32,309 nt of DNA from Rikenellaceae bacterium (GCA_015059875.1 SUZQ01000017.1:1-32309); one strand, 5' to 3'; counted from the first letter of the stretch, positions 6,411 to 15,600 are shown. Made by a program: numbers and translations. The notes: a model not told the origin generated them from the letters alone.

Positions 6411-7220
6411 CTATCTCTTCTGCTTAGGGCACATATCTTTGATGATATTCTTTACAAGGACAGGATCGTCGGTTGTGATGATATCAACACCATTCTGAAT
6501 GCACCAGCGGATATCTTGATCCTTGTTTACTGTCCATACATTTACGGTCAAACCGAGCTTCTTTGCCTGCTTGATCCAATTCTTGTGCTTCTTCAATGCG
6601 CGGATGTTGTAGTCGATACCGTCGCAACCCATAGCCTTTACATAGGTAGGATCGTAGCTACCATTGAGGTAGTAGACCTTGCTGCTCTCTGGGGCATACT
6701 TTGCCAACTCGAAGCAAGTCCACGGATGGTCTGCGATATACTCAACATTTGCCTCCATACCAGCCTTCGAAACAAGGCTCAATACGCTCTTTACAAGCTC
6801 GGTCTCGCGCTGTGGTGTAGACTGATTTTTTATATCGAGAATAAGCTTTGTTGCAGGCTTCTTTGCTGCGCGCTTGAGGAACTCCTCCAATGTGCAGATA
6901 TACTCTCCGTTTGCGAATGGAATCGCCTGCAACTTCTTCCAAGTCGAACCCTGAACATTTGCTCTTGGTTTCGCTTTACTGTTTGGATGAGAGCCACTCT
7001 GCACAACAACAACCTCGCCATCCTTTGTGAGATTAACATCACACTCCGAGCCGTAGAACTTCGCCTTTTGTGCGGCTTTGAGTGCGCTCATGGTGTTCTT
7101 TGCACCACTCGATGCGTGCTTGTGGAATCCGCCGTTTGCAACGATATGCGGAGCCTTGTACTGTGCAGATAGTGTGAATACTGCCATTGTAGCCAATAGG
7201 GCTAAAAATATCTTTTTCAT
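6411..7220 (-). CDS. Exported GDPD paralogue B, predicted catalytically dead
   Basis: A 269-residue intact frame with a signal peptide (MKKIFLALLATMAVFTLSAQ) and clear full-length homology to the neighbouring GDPD copies, including E59/D61 (SECD), the QSTP region and AWTVN-like VWTVN segment. The active site is altered: HRG is N29-G30-G31, the second catalytic histidine is Q74 (VVVQSGSHP), and the third metal-binding glutamate is D129 (LILDIK). H to N, R to G and H to Q can each arise by one base change. There is no frameshift or stop, so the protein fold is apparently kept under selection while GDPD chemistry should be lost. It may bind a ligand or partner, or have a changed reaction. It also has a small insertion after GFH (KHASSG). 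Confidence 0.85.
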   Translation of the reverse strand: MKKIFLALLATMAVFTLSAQYKAPHIVANGGFHKHASSGAKNTMSALKAAQKAKFYGSECDVNLTKDGEVVVVQSGSHPNSKAKPRANVQGSTWKKLQAIPFANGEYICTLEEFLKRAAKKPATKLILDIKNQSTPQRETELVKSVLSLVSKAGMEANVEYIADHPWTCFELAKYAPESSKVYYLNGSYDPTYVKAMGCDGIDYNIRALKKHKNWIKQAKKLGLTVNVWTVNKDQDIRWCIQNGVDIITTDDPVLVKNIIKDMCPKQKR

Positions 7221-7270
7221 AGTGGTTTCTTACTTTTTATAATGTATAATGTTGATGTTATTGCTATCTT

Positions 7271-8065
7271 TTATTTGCACATCTCGTCAATCAAACGACG
7301 AACGAGCATTGGATCATCGGTAGTGATATAATCAACGCCGTTCTGGATACACCAACGGATATCCTCCTCCTTGTTTACAGTCCAAGCGTTTACATACATA
7401 CCCAACTTGTGAGCCTGCTTGATCCAGCCCTTTTTCTTCTTCAAAATCGAGTACTTGTAGTCGATGCCGGCGCAGCCCATAGCCTTGCAGTATGCAGGAG
7501 AGTAGTCGCCATTGAGGTATGCAATCTTTGTTCCCTTTGGAGCCAAGCGAGCAATCTCCCAGCAAACCCAAGGGCGGAAGGCGATATACTCAACCTCCTC
7601 CTCCAAGCCATACTTTGCAACCATAGCTACGGTCTTCTGCACAATCTCGGTTTCGAGCTGTGGAGTAGGCTGATTCTTAATCTCGATGATAAGCTTCGTG
7701 TTCTTCGACTTTGTCATCTGCTGGAGATACTCATCCAATGTAGGTACGGTCTCTCCGCTTGTGAGCTTAATCGACTGAATCTTCTCCTTTGTGTCGTACC
7801 AGCAGTGAGCCTTTGGATTGGCCTTGCCGCTAGGGTGCCATACGCCGTGAATAACCAAAACCTCGCCATCCTTCGAGAGTTGAATGTCGCACTCCGAACC
7901 CCAAATCTTGGCATCCTGTGCCGCTTTGAGGGCGTTGAGTGAGTTACGGGCAGCACCCTCCGAAGCGTGGAAGCCGCGGTGAGCAATAATCTTTGGCGCC
8001 TTGTACTGCGCCGACGCTGTAAGGCCTACCAATACAGCGAGCATCAGTGTTAAAATCTTTTTCAT
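7271..8065 (-). CDS. Exported GDPD paralogue C
   Basis: 264 residues with signal peptide (MKKILTLMLAVLVGLTASAQ). Catalytic and metal residues are all present: H29-R30-G31, E58/D60 (SECD), H73 in VIHGVWHP, E128 in IIEIK. It aligns without gaps to copy A over most of its length and is the most similar copy to it, pointing to recent duplication. It is the middle gene of the array, 50 bp upstream of copy B and 33 bp downstream of copy D, so the five are likely one operon. Substrate preference is not readable from the sequence. Confidence 0.87.
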   Translation of the reverse strand: MKKILTLMLAVLVGLTASAQYKAPKIIAHRGFHASEGAARNSLNALKAAQDAKIWGSECDIQLSKDGEVLVIHGVWHPSGKANPKAHCWYDTKEKIQSIKLTSGETVPTLDEYLQQMTKSKNTKLIIEIKNQPTPQLETEIVQKTVAMVAKYGLEEEVEYIAFRPWVCWEIARLAPKGTKIAYLNGDYSPAYCKAMGCAGIDYKYSILKKKKGWIKQAHKLGMYVNAWTVNKEEDIRWCIQNGVDYITTDDPMLVRRLIDEMCK

Positions 8066-8098
8066 TGTTTTAGAGTGTTTTTTTATAGGTTAAATAAT

Positions 8099-8896
8099 CT
8101 ATTTATTGTGTCTGTTTTGGAGTACACCGCGCATCATCATTGGCTTGTCGGTGAGTATGTAATCGAAACCTTGCTCAACGAGCCACTCAATATGCTCAGG
8201 ATTGTTTACAGTCCAAGCCATCAACTCCAAACCGAGTTCACGAGCCTGCTTGATGAGGTGTTGGTTTCTGCGCCAACTATCATAGGTGCGACCTGCAATA
8301 GTGCAACCAATGGCTTTGCAAAATGCTGGAGAGTATGCGTTATTTGTCAGTGCGATAGGAGTCCCTTTTGGGGTGATGCGAGCCAACTCGCGCACCAAAT
8401 ATTCGTGTCCTACCAGATAGAAAACCTTGTCCTGCATATTATACTTCTTGAGAACCTTCTGAATCTTCGCTGCAACTTCAGAATCGAGAGCTGGGGTGTC
8501 GTGACTCTTAACTTCGATAAGCATCTTTGTCGTTTCGCACTTCGCAGCTTGCGCTATCCACTCCTCGAAAGTTGGTACTTTTTCACCATTTGATAGCGGT
8601 ATGGCCTGAATCTCTGCGCTGCTCGCCCACTGGCAGTGGATTCGATTCTCGGCTTTTGAGCCCGGATGCCAAATGCCGTGAAGGACCAATAACTCGCCAT
8701 CGCTCGACATATTAACATCGAACTCTACCATATCGAATCTCTCTTTTTGAGCCATCTTCAACGCCTCAATAGAGTTATTAGGAGCCCCACCCTCTTGGTG
8801 ATAACCACGGTGGGCAACAATCTTCGGCATTTTGTATTGCGCTGATATGCCTTGAGCAATCAAAACTGCAACTAATAGTGCTAAAATTCTCTTCAT
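8099..8896 (-). CDS. Exported GDPD paralogue D
   Basis: 265 residues, signal peptide MKRILALLVAVLIAQGISAQ. Motifs complete: H29-R30-G31, E58/D60 (VEFD), H73 in VLHGIWHP, E128 in LIEVK. It differs from A-C in the C-terminal half (for example GRTYDSWRRNQHLIKQ in place of GIDYN...), and ends with a distinct tail after LTDKPMM. It is 14 bp downstream of copy E. The divergence suggests an older duplication and perhaps another alcohol group specificity. Confidence 0.85.
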   Translation of the reverse strand: MKRILALLVAVLIAQGISAQYKMPKIVAHRGYHQEGGAPNNSIEALKMAQKERFDMVEFDVNMSSDGELLVLHGIWHPGSKAENRIHCQWASSAEIQAIPLSNGEKVPTFEEWIAQAAKCETTKMLIEVKSHDTPALDSEVAAKIQKVLKKYNMQDKVFYLVGHEYLVRELARITPKGTPIALTNNAYSPAFCKAIGCTIAGRTYDSWRRNQHLIKQARELGLELMAWTVNNPEHIEWLVEQGFDYILTDKPMMMRGVLQNRHNK

Positions 8897-8910
8897 AATC
8901 CTTTAGGAGT

Positions 8911-9690
8911 CTATTTGTAGTATTTGTTGATTACTTCTCGCACCAACATAGGTTTGTCCGATATGATGATATTGACTCCTATATCTACCATCTTTCGGAT
9001 ATCCGCCTCGTTGTTTGGTGTCCATGCCACACTCTTTAACCCCAAACGGGTGCAATCTGCTATATACTCAGGTTTCTTCGACCATGCTGTATGGCTGTAG
9101 CCTATATACTTGTAGCCCAAACTTTTGCGCCAAGTAGGGGAGTACGAACCGTGCGTAAATAGGATGTTGTCGGTGCGTCTGTTCAACTTCTTAAATAGGC
9201 GAGCCGACTGCTCAATACTTATCATATAGAGAACCTGATCTTGCAAGCGGTATTTGCTCACGGTCTTTGCGATCTTCTTCACTACATCATCTTGGGCGGA
9301 GGATGTGTTGTGAGGTTTTATGTCGATAATAACACCAATTGTTTTGAGTTTCGCAACCTCTTGCAACATCTCATCAAGTGTCGGTACAACCTCGCCATTA
9401 TCGAGCAGAAACGACTGAATCTCCGCTTTTGTAGAGCTTTGTACCCATATACCCTCCTTTCTATTTGGATGCCAAGGGCCGTGAATAACCATCGGCACAC
9501 CATCCGACGAGCGTGTAACATCAATCTCAACCCACTCGAAACCTGCCTTGTGTGCATCGCGCACCGCCTCTATTGAGTTGCGTACCGCACCATCTTTTTG
9601 GTGAAAACCACGGTGCGCAGCAATCTGAGGTTGAGCTACCGCAGTAAGAGTCAGTGCAATAAGCGTGAAAAGTAGGGGTATTCTCCTCAT
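8911..9690 (-). CDS. Exported GDPD paralogue E, first gene of the array
   Basis: 259 residues with signal peptide MRRIPLLFTLIALTLTAVAQ. H26-R27-G28, E55/D57 (VEID) and H70 in VIHGPWHP are present; the third metal ligand is D123 (IIDIK) instead of glutamate, a conservative change that may keep activity. It is the most divergent active-looking copy. A -7 box (TATATTTG on the minus strand, 9721-9728) lies 30 nt upstream, making this the promoter-proximal gene of the leftward array that ends with the NCS2 permease. Confidence 0.85.
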   Translation of the reverse strand: MRRIPLLFTLIALTLTAVAQPQIAAHRGFHQKDGAVRNSIEAVRDAHKAGFEWVEIDVTRSSDGVPMVIHGPWHPNRKEGIWVQSSTKAEIQSFLLDNGEVVPTLDEMLQEVAKLKTIGVIIDIKPHNTSSAQDDVVKKIAKTVSKYRLQDQVLYMISIEQSARLFKKLNRRTDNILFTHGSYSPTWRKSLGYKYIGYSHTAWSKKPEYIADCTRLGLKSVAWTPNNEADIRKMVDIGVNIIISDKPMLVREVINKYYK

Positions 9691-9720
9691 AAATCGTACT
9701 TTTTTGTCCGAAATACTCTA

Positions 9721-9728
9721 CAAATATA
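9721..9728 (-). promoter_or_regulatory. -7 box of the GDPD array
   Basis: Reads TATATTTG on the minus strand, a perfect TAnnTTTG match, 30 nt upstream of copy E. It is back to back with the plus-strand box at 9792. Confidence 0.5.
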
Positions 9729-9791
9729 GAAAAAAATATTAAAATGGATATACTTTATATGCTGATGGTGTCGTTTTTTCGATAAAAATAG

Positions 9792-9799
9792 TAACTTTG
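9792..9799 (+). promoter_or_regulatory. -7 box for the SRPBCC gene
   Basis: TAACTTTG is a perfect TAnnTTTG match. A start near 9806 leaves only about 5 nt before the first ATG (9811) and 17 nt before the second (9823). Confidence 0.55.
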
Positions 9800-9810
9800 C
9801 CCCAAGTTAA

Positions 9811-10230
9811 ATGCAAAACGCGATGCAGGAGTATATATCGAAACAACAACAGATTTTTCGCTCGGCGGCACAGATTTTTCCGCTGATTTCAAACTTTACA
9901 CTTCTCACACCCGCTGTGGCAGATAAGGTTGAGGAGTGGCAAGCTACGGAGGATCATTGTTCGTTTAAGTTTAAGGGCTTTACGGTTTCGCTCTGTATTG
10001 ATGAGAAGGTGGAGAATAAGCATGTGAAAATCACGGGCGATGGAGGTACTGTGCCGATGGATTTTGCGTTCTGGATTCAGCTCCATCAAGTTTCGGAGGG
10101 TGACACCCGTATTCGTTTGGTGCTGCATGCCGAGCTGAATATGATGATGCGAATGATGATCGGTAACAAGTTGCAGAAGGGACTCGATCAGGCTGTTGAA
10201 AGCTTAGCTGCTGCATTTAATCGTTTTTAG
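9811..10230 (+). CDS. SRPBCC (START-like) fold protein, function unknown
   Basis: 139 residues, soluble, no signal peptide. The alternating pattern of a long N-terminal helix (QEYISKQQQIFRSAAQIFPLI), a set of beta strands (CSFKFKGFTVSLCIDEK, HVKITGDG, FAFWIQLHQV, TRIRLVLHAEL) and a long C-terminal helix (LQKGLDQAVESLAAAF) fits the helix-grip fold of SRPBCC proteins, which bind hydrophobic ligands; this assignment is by pattern only. The start could be the in-frame ATG at 9823, which would give a more usual leader length. It is divergent from the GDPD array and precedes the HU gene but has its own promoter. Confidence 0.6.
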   Translation: MQNAMQEYISKQQQIFRSAAQIFPLISNFTLLTPAVADKVEEWQATEDHCSFKFKGFTVSLCIDEKVENKHVKITGDGGTVPMDFAFWIQLHQVSEGDTRIRLVLHAELNMMMRMMIGNKLQKGLDQAVESLAAAFNRF

Positions 10231-10299
10231 GCAAAAGTGAGTGTCTCACAGGGGAACAAAAATAGCTAAATGTCTAATTTTGTAAAAAATAACGAAAAA

Positions 10300-10333
10300 T
10301 TTTTGCTTGGTTGGCAAATTAAATGTATATTTG
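10300..10333 (+). promoter_or_regulatory. Complete Bacteroidota promoter of the HU gene
   Basis: TTTTTG at 10300-10305 and TATATTTG at 10326-10333 are separated by 20 bp, matching the -33 / -7 consensus of the primary Bacteroidota sigma factor. The transcript would start near 10340, giving a leader of about 50 nt. Confidence 0.75.
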
Positions 10334-10389
10334 CATCCGCAAAAAACAGATACTAAATAAATTTACTATTTTTTAAATTACTAATAGTT

Positions 10390-10662
10390 ATGACTAAGGC
10401 AGATATCGTAAGCGAAATCGCTAAAAAGACCGGAGTTGAGAAGACTCAGATCCAGACAATTGTTGAGGCATTTATGGACGAGGTGAAGGGCTCGCTCGAG
10501 AAGGAGGAGAATGTATATCTCCGTGGCTTCGGTTCGTTCATTATCAAGAAGCGTGCTGAGAAGGTTGCTCGCAACATCTCAAAGAATACAACTATCACTA
10601 TCCCTGCACACAACATTCCTGCATTCAAGCCAGCAAAGTCGTTTGCAGCTAAGATTAAGTAA
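10390..10662 (+). CDS. HU-family DNA-binding protein
   Basis: 90 residues, the standard length of HU/IHF subunits. N-terminal helices (MTKADIVSEIAKKTGV), the conserved RGFGSF motif (residues 45-50) and the DNA-binding beta arm with the IPAHNIPAFKPA stretch, in which the intercalating proline region is seen, identify it. HU bends DNA and compacts the nucleoid. It has a consensus promoter and favoured codons, as expected for an abundant protein. It is followed after 26 nt by a tiny very basic ORF, probably co-transcribed. Confidence 0.93.
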   Translation: MTKADIVSEIAKKTGVEKTQIQTIVEAFMDEVKGSLEKEENVYLRGFGSFIIKKRAEKVARNISKNTTITIPAHNIPAFKPAKSFAAKIK

Positions 10663-10688
10663 GACAAACCATCAAAATCTTTATAACT

Positions 10689-10778
10689 ATGCCAAACGGA
10701 AAGAAGCATAAGCGTCACAAGATGGCTACGCACAAGCGCAAGAAGCGTCTGCGTAAGGACCGTCACAAGAAGAAGTAG
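10689..10778 (+). CDS. 29-residue very basic protein, ribosomal-protein-like (mS38/DUF1713-like pattern)
   Basis: ATG to TAG encodes 29 residues: MPNGKKHKRHKMATH then KRKKRLRKDRHKKK. Eighteen residues are Lys, Arg or His. The KRxKMxxHKxxKRxRxxR spacing resembles the short C-terminal motif of mitochondrial ribosomal protein mS38 (DUF1713), so a ribosome-bound peptide is plausible; this is pattern recognition without a search. It lies between HU and RNase G and shares the HU transcript. It is below the length cut-off of most gene callers. Terminated by a 10-bp-arm hairpin at 10799-10832. Confidence 0.7.
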   Translation: MPNGKKHKRHKMATHKRKKRLRKDRHKKK

Positions 10779-10798
10779 TAGGTACTTCTCATAGGTTT

Positions 10799-10832
10799 TA
10801 ACGCTAAGGGTGCGGAATGCCTCTTAGCGTTA
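10799..10832 (+). terminator. Hairpin after the basic-peptide gene
   Basis: TAACGCTAAG (10799-10808) and CTTAGCGTTA (10823-10832) are perfect 10-bp arms around a 14-nt loop. The following bases are CCTATTTA, so the T run is poor; it may be a 3'-end stabilising hairpin or a leaky terminator with read-through into rng. Confidence 0.55.
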
Positions 10833-10850
10833 CCTATTTAGAAAGTTTCG

Positions 10851-11024
10851 GGTTGAGAGAAAGAAAATCGTTCTAATTGGCTCTTTTTACACCTTACTTG
10901 TGGCACAAATGCTCACATACGCCAAGTATGCTGCGCTTTCTGCCACTGCGTAACGCGCAAAAATAGCCTAATCATCTCCGATTTTGAATAAGGGCAACCT
11001 CTCAATCCTAAAAAAGAGCTAATG
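10851..11024 (+). other. Long nested imperfect hairpin upstream of rng (structured leader or MITE-like element)
   Basis: Segments pair in nested order: 10851-10859 with 11000-11008 (one G:U), 10864-10870 with 10979-10985, 10879-10888 with 10959-10968 (one mismatch), 10900-10905 with 10941-10946, and 10916-10920 with 10926-10930. In addition 10876-10888 can pair with 11011-11023 (one G:U), excluding the third stem. No ORF is present. Whether it works as RNA in the rng leader or as a dispersed DNA repeat is open. Confidence 0.5.
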
Positions 11025-11055
11025 GCTAATGGCCAAGAATTTTTTGCACTGAAAA

Positions 11056-12642
11056 ATGAATCGAGAATTATTTGTAAATGTAACCTCTACCGAGATTAAT
11101 ATCGCCTTGTGCGAGGATAAAGTCTTGGCTGAGTTGAGCCGCGAGATTGCTCATACGGGCTTTGCGGTGGGTGACATCTATCTCGGTAAGGTGCATAAAA
11201 TAATGCCTGGACTCAATGCCGCGTTCGTGAATATTGGACACGAGCGCGATGCCTTTATCCACTATCAAGATTTAGGACCACATTTTCCTACGCTCTGCAA
11301 GATTGTCAAGAGTTATCAGCCTGGTAATCGAGGTCTTCGCCTCGATACGATAAAACTCGATGGCGCATCGGAGGTAGAGAAGGATGGTAAAATCACATCG
11401 TATCTGCAAGTGGGGCAGTTGGTTATGGTACAGATAGCAAAGGAGGCTATCTCGACCAAAGGGCCACGCTTGACGGCCGACATATCGTTGCCAGGAAGAA
11501 ATATTGTTCTCTTGCCATTCACCTCGAAGGTGATGATTTCGCAGAAGATTCGCTCCAACGAGGAGAAGAGAAGATTGAAGCGAGTAGCAACGGGAGTATT
11601 GCCAAAAAACTTTGGCGTGATTATCCGCACAGCAGCTGTCAATGCTACCGACCTCGATGTTGAGCAAGATATTTTGGCGGCTGTAGAGAAGTGGCGCAAG
11701 ACCTGCCAGCAGATTCGTAGACGCACCGCACCGGCACTTTTAATGGGTGAGATGAGTCGAGCAAACACTATTATTCGTGATACGCTCGATGGCTCGTTCT
11801 CGCAGATTTGTGTCGATGACGAGGCGATGTATAATGAGATTCGCTCCTATATTCGCGCGGTAGATGCCGAGAAGGAGCGCATCGTAAAGCTATATCGCGG
11901 CACAGTGCCGATTTTCGACAACTTCGATGTTGCGCGACAGATTAAGTCGCTGTTTGCGAAGTATGTATCGTTGAAGCGTGGAGCCTACCTCATTATGGAG
12001 TCCACGGAGGCGATGCATGTCATAGATGTCAATTCGGGAAATCGCACCAAAGCCGAGGATAATCAAGAACAGACGGCAATGGAGGTGAACCTTGCTGCTG
12101 CGGCAGAGATTGCGCGACAGGTTCGTTTGCGCGACTGGGGTGGACTCGTAATTGTCGATTTTATAGATATGCATAAGGCGCAGAATCGTCAGCTCCTATA
12201 CGAGGAGATGCAGCGACTTATGGCTTCGGATAAGGCAAAGCATACAATACTTCCACTCTCGAAGTTTGGATTGATGCAGATTACTCGTCAGCGTATTCGC
12301 CCTGTGGCGGTAAACAATACGGAGGATGTCTGCCCAACTTGCGGAGGAACAGGAAGGGTTGAACCTACAATTCTCCTCGATCGTAAAATCGAGAATCAGA
12401 TATCGTTACTTACTGTAGAGCGCGGGCATAAATATATCCGCCTCGTGGTGAGTCCTTATGTTGCAGCCTTCTTGAAGAAGGGCTTTTGGTCGTTGCGTCG
12501 CAAGTGGTCGTGGCGATACAAAACTCACATCAAGGTTGTTGCTGATCAGGGTGTCGGAATGATAGAGGCCCGTTATGAGGATAAGCACGGCAACGATATT
12601 CTGAATGTCAAGAAGGCTGAGAAGTCGAAGCGAAAGAGGTAG
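11056..12642 (+). CDS. rng: Ribonuclease G / E family endoribonuclease
   Basis: 528 residues, usual for RNase G-type proteins that lack the long degradosome scaffold of RNase E. An S1 domain lies at about residues 38-75 (GDIYLGKVHKIMPGLNAAFVNIG, shown in part), then the RNase-H-like and DNase-I-like catalytic part with the two magnesium-binding aspartates in MHVIDVNSGN (about 323) and GLVIVDFIDM (about 368), and the zinc-link CPTCGGTG (about 426-433) that joins dimers. It cleaves single-stranded 5'-monophosphate RNA and matures 16S rRNA and mRNAs. Upstream is a 170-nt structured element that may serve as an autoregulatory leader. mfd follows after 14 nt. Confidence 0.93.
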   Translation: MNRELFVNVTSTEINIALCEDKVLAELSREIAHTGFAVGDIYLGKVHKIMPGLNAAFVNIGHERDAFIHYQDLGPHFPTLCKIVKSYQPGNRGLRLDTIKLDGASEVEKDGKITSYLQVGQLVMVQIAKEAISTKGPRLTADISLPGRNIVLLPFTSKVMISQKIRSNEEKRRLKRVATGVLPKNFGVIIRTAAVNATDLDVEQDILAAVEKWRKTCQQIRRRTAPALLMGEMSRANTIIRDTLDGSFSQICVDDEAMYNEIRSYIRAVDAEKERIVKLYRGTVPIFDNFDVARQIKSLFAKYVSLKRGAYLIMESTEAMHVIDVNSGNRTKAEDNQEQTAMEVNLAAAAEIARQVRLRDWGGLVIVDFIDMHKAQNRQLLYEEMQRLMASDKAKHTILPLSKFGLMQITRQRIRPVAVNNTEDVCPTCGGTGRVEPTILLDRKIENQISLLTVERGHKYIRLVVSPYVAAFLKKGFWSLRRKWSWRYKTHIKVVADQGVGMIEARYEDKHGNDILNVKKAEKSKRKR

Positions 12643-12656
12643 GTAGTCGGACATAT

Positions 12657-15600
12657 ATGCACGAAATACTGAGATTTGCCGAGGGCTCGCCTCAAGTAGA
12701 GCAACTCGGTAGAGCGTTGGATAAAAAAGGCAGCACCGTCCTTCTCAACGAGATGGTCGGCGGTGCTTTTTTATTTTATATGGCTGCGACCATTGCCCGA
12801 AGGGGTGGTGCGCATATCCTTGTTTGCGAAGATAAAGATGCAGCTGCATACGCATTAAATGACCTCTATGCGCTGCTTGGCGAGGAGTCGGTCTTGTTCT
12901 TCCCTTCGGCGTATAAACGCTCGGTGATTTATGGGGCAGAGGAGGCGGAGAGCGTCGTTATGCGTACTTCGGTGCTAAATGCGCTGAAGAATCAACGGGG
13001 CGATTTTCTTGTTGTTACAACCTATCCTGAGGCTCTTGCCGAGAAGGTTGCCGATATGGAGGGCTTTACTTCGGAGTCGTTGCATCTCAAGCGAGGCGAG
13101 TGCATTGAGGTTGCGGAGCTTGAAGCGAAGATTCAGTCGCTCGGTTTCGAGCGAGTAGACTTTGTATATGAGCCGGGGCAGTACTCGGTGCGAGGAGGAA
13201 TCTTCGATATATTCTCCTACTCGGAGAGTAAGCCGTATCGTATAGACTTCTTTGATGATGAGATAGATTCGATACGAAGATTTGAACTGTCGAGCCAGCT
13301 CTCAAGCGATAGGCTGGAGGAGATAGATATTATCTCGAATATAAATCGTGCCGATGTTGGGCGCGTGTCGTTGGCTGAGTTTGCGGGCGCAGTGACCTAT
13401 TGGTTTCAAGATGCCGATTTTGTCTTGGGTAAGGTCGATGATGTGCGCCGTAAAGCGTTGCAGGAGAGCGACGAGATAGAGGAGATGGTGGCAAAACTTA
13501 CATCGCGTAAGGAGTTGCTTGCCAATATGGGCGAGTCGAGTGTTATCTTAACTCGCAATACTCTGTCTGAACGACCTGCATCGCAGACGATACTTTTTCA
13601 CACTGCACCACAAAATAGTTTCAATAAGAACTTTGAGGTGCTTGCCGATGAGCTTGTTGTGCGCCACGAAGAGGGCTATCGTACTCTGCTGATGTCGGAG
13701 AATAGGGCGCAGGCGGAGCGATTGGAGGGGTTGCTCTACGCTACAGGGCGTGAGGGTGCAAAGTTCGAGATGGCGCGATTGACGCTCCATAACGGCTTCA
13801 CAGACCATGATCTAAAAATTTCGCTCTACGCGGAGCATCGTCTATTTGAACGCTATCGCCGCTACAAGATTAATGGTCAGATTAAGCGCGATGAGCAGAT
13901 GACCATTGCCGAGTTGAACTCGTTGCAGGTGGGTGACTATGTTACCCATATCGACCACGGCGTCGGACGCTTTGGCGGCTTAGTGAAGATTGAGGAGGGT
14001 GGAAAGATGCACGAGGCGATAAAACTCGTCTATCGTGATGGCGATGTTCTCTTTGTAAATGTCCACTCGTTGCACCGTATATCCCGCTACAAGAGTGGCG
14101 ACGATGATGCTCCGAAGGTGCATAAACTCGGCAGTGGAGCGTGGCAGAAGATTAAAAATGCAGCCAAAAAGGCGGTTAAGGATATCTCGCGCGAACTTAT
14201 TGCTCTCTACGCAAAGCGCAAGGCGAGCGAGGGTTTTGCCTTCTCGCCTGACAGCTATCTGCAACAAGCATTGGAGGCTTCGTTCGAGTGGGAGGATACG
14301 CCCGACCAGTTGAAGGCTTCCGAGGCGGTTAAGCGCGATATGGAGTCGGAACGCCCGATGGATCGTCTGCTCTGCGGAGATGTCGGCTTTGGAAAGACCG
14401 AGGTGGCAATTCGTGCAGCATTCAAGGCGGCAACCGATGGCAAGCAGGTGGCGGTGTTAGTTCCTACTACTATTTTGGCACTGCAACACTATCGCTCCTT
14501 CCGTGAGCGTTTGCGCGAGTTCCCTGTTACGGTGGAGTATCTCAATCGCACAAAAAGCACAAAAGAGACAACTCGCATCTTGGAGGAGTTGAAGTCGGGC
14601 AAGATAGATATCCTTATCGGTACGCATAAGATGCTTGGCAAAGGGGTTGAGTTCAATGACCTCGGCTTGTTGATTATAGACGAGGAGCAGCGATTTGGCG
14701 TTGCCGCAAAGGAGAAACTTACGCAACTGCGTGTGAGTGTCGATACGCTTACTTTGACCGCTACACCAATTCCGCGAACTTTGCAGTTCTCGCTGATGGG
14801 CTCACGCGACTTGTCGATTATCTCGACTCCACCACCAAACCGCCGACCAATACAGACCGAGTCGCACACCTTCTCGGAGGAACTTGTTAAGGAGGTTGTA
14901 GAGGCGGAGTTGCAACGCAATGGTCAGGTCTATTTTATCCACAATAGGGTGGAGGATTTGATGACCATCAAGGGTATGCTGATGCGCCTATGCCCCGATG
15001 CTCGCGTGGCGGTGGCTCACGGTCAGATGAAGCCTGCCGAGTTGGAGAGGACGATTATGGACTTTATCTACCACGATTTCGATATCTTGGTGGCAACCTC
15101 GATTGTGGAGAGTGGTGTAGATATTCCGAATGTAAATACCATCATCATCAACAATGCCGACCGCTTTGGTTTGAGTAACTTGCATCAATTGCGAGGTCGT
15201 GTTGGAAGAAGTGACAGAAAGGCCTATTGCTATCTGCTATCGCGCCCTGACGAGATGTTGTCGAGCGATGCACGACGCCGTCTGCGGGCGATTGAGGAGT
15301 TCTCGGATTTGGGATCGGGCTTCAATATTGCGATGCAGGATTTGGATATTCGTGGTGCAGGAAATCTGCTCGGAGCAGAGCAGAGTGGCTTTATTGCCAA
15401 TATCGGTTTCGAGACATATCAGAAGATTCTCAACGAGGCTATTGCCGAGTTGCGTGCCGAGGGTTTGGATGTTGCAGGCTTGAGCAACGAGGAGCAGACG
15501 GTGGTCGAGGGGATGTGTTATGTCGATGATGTGACGCTCGATTTGTCGGTTGATGCCGAGTTGCCAGAGTCGTATGTACGCCAGCAGGCAGAGCGACTAA

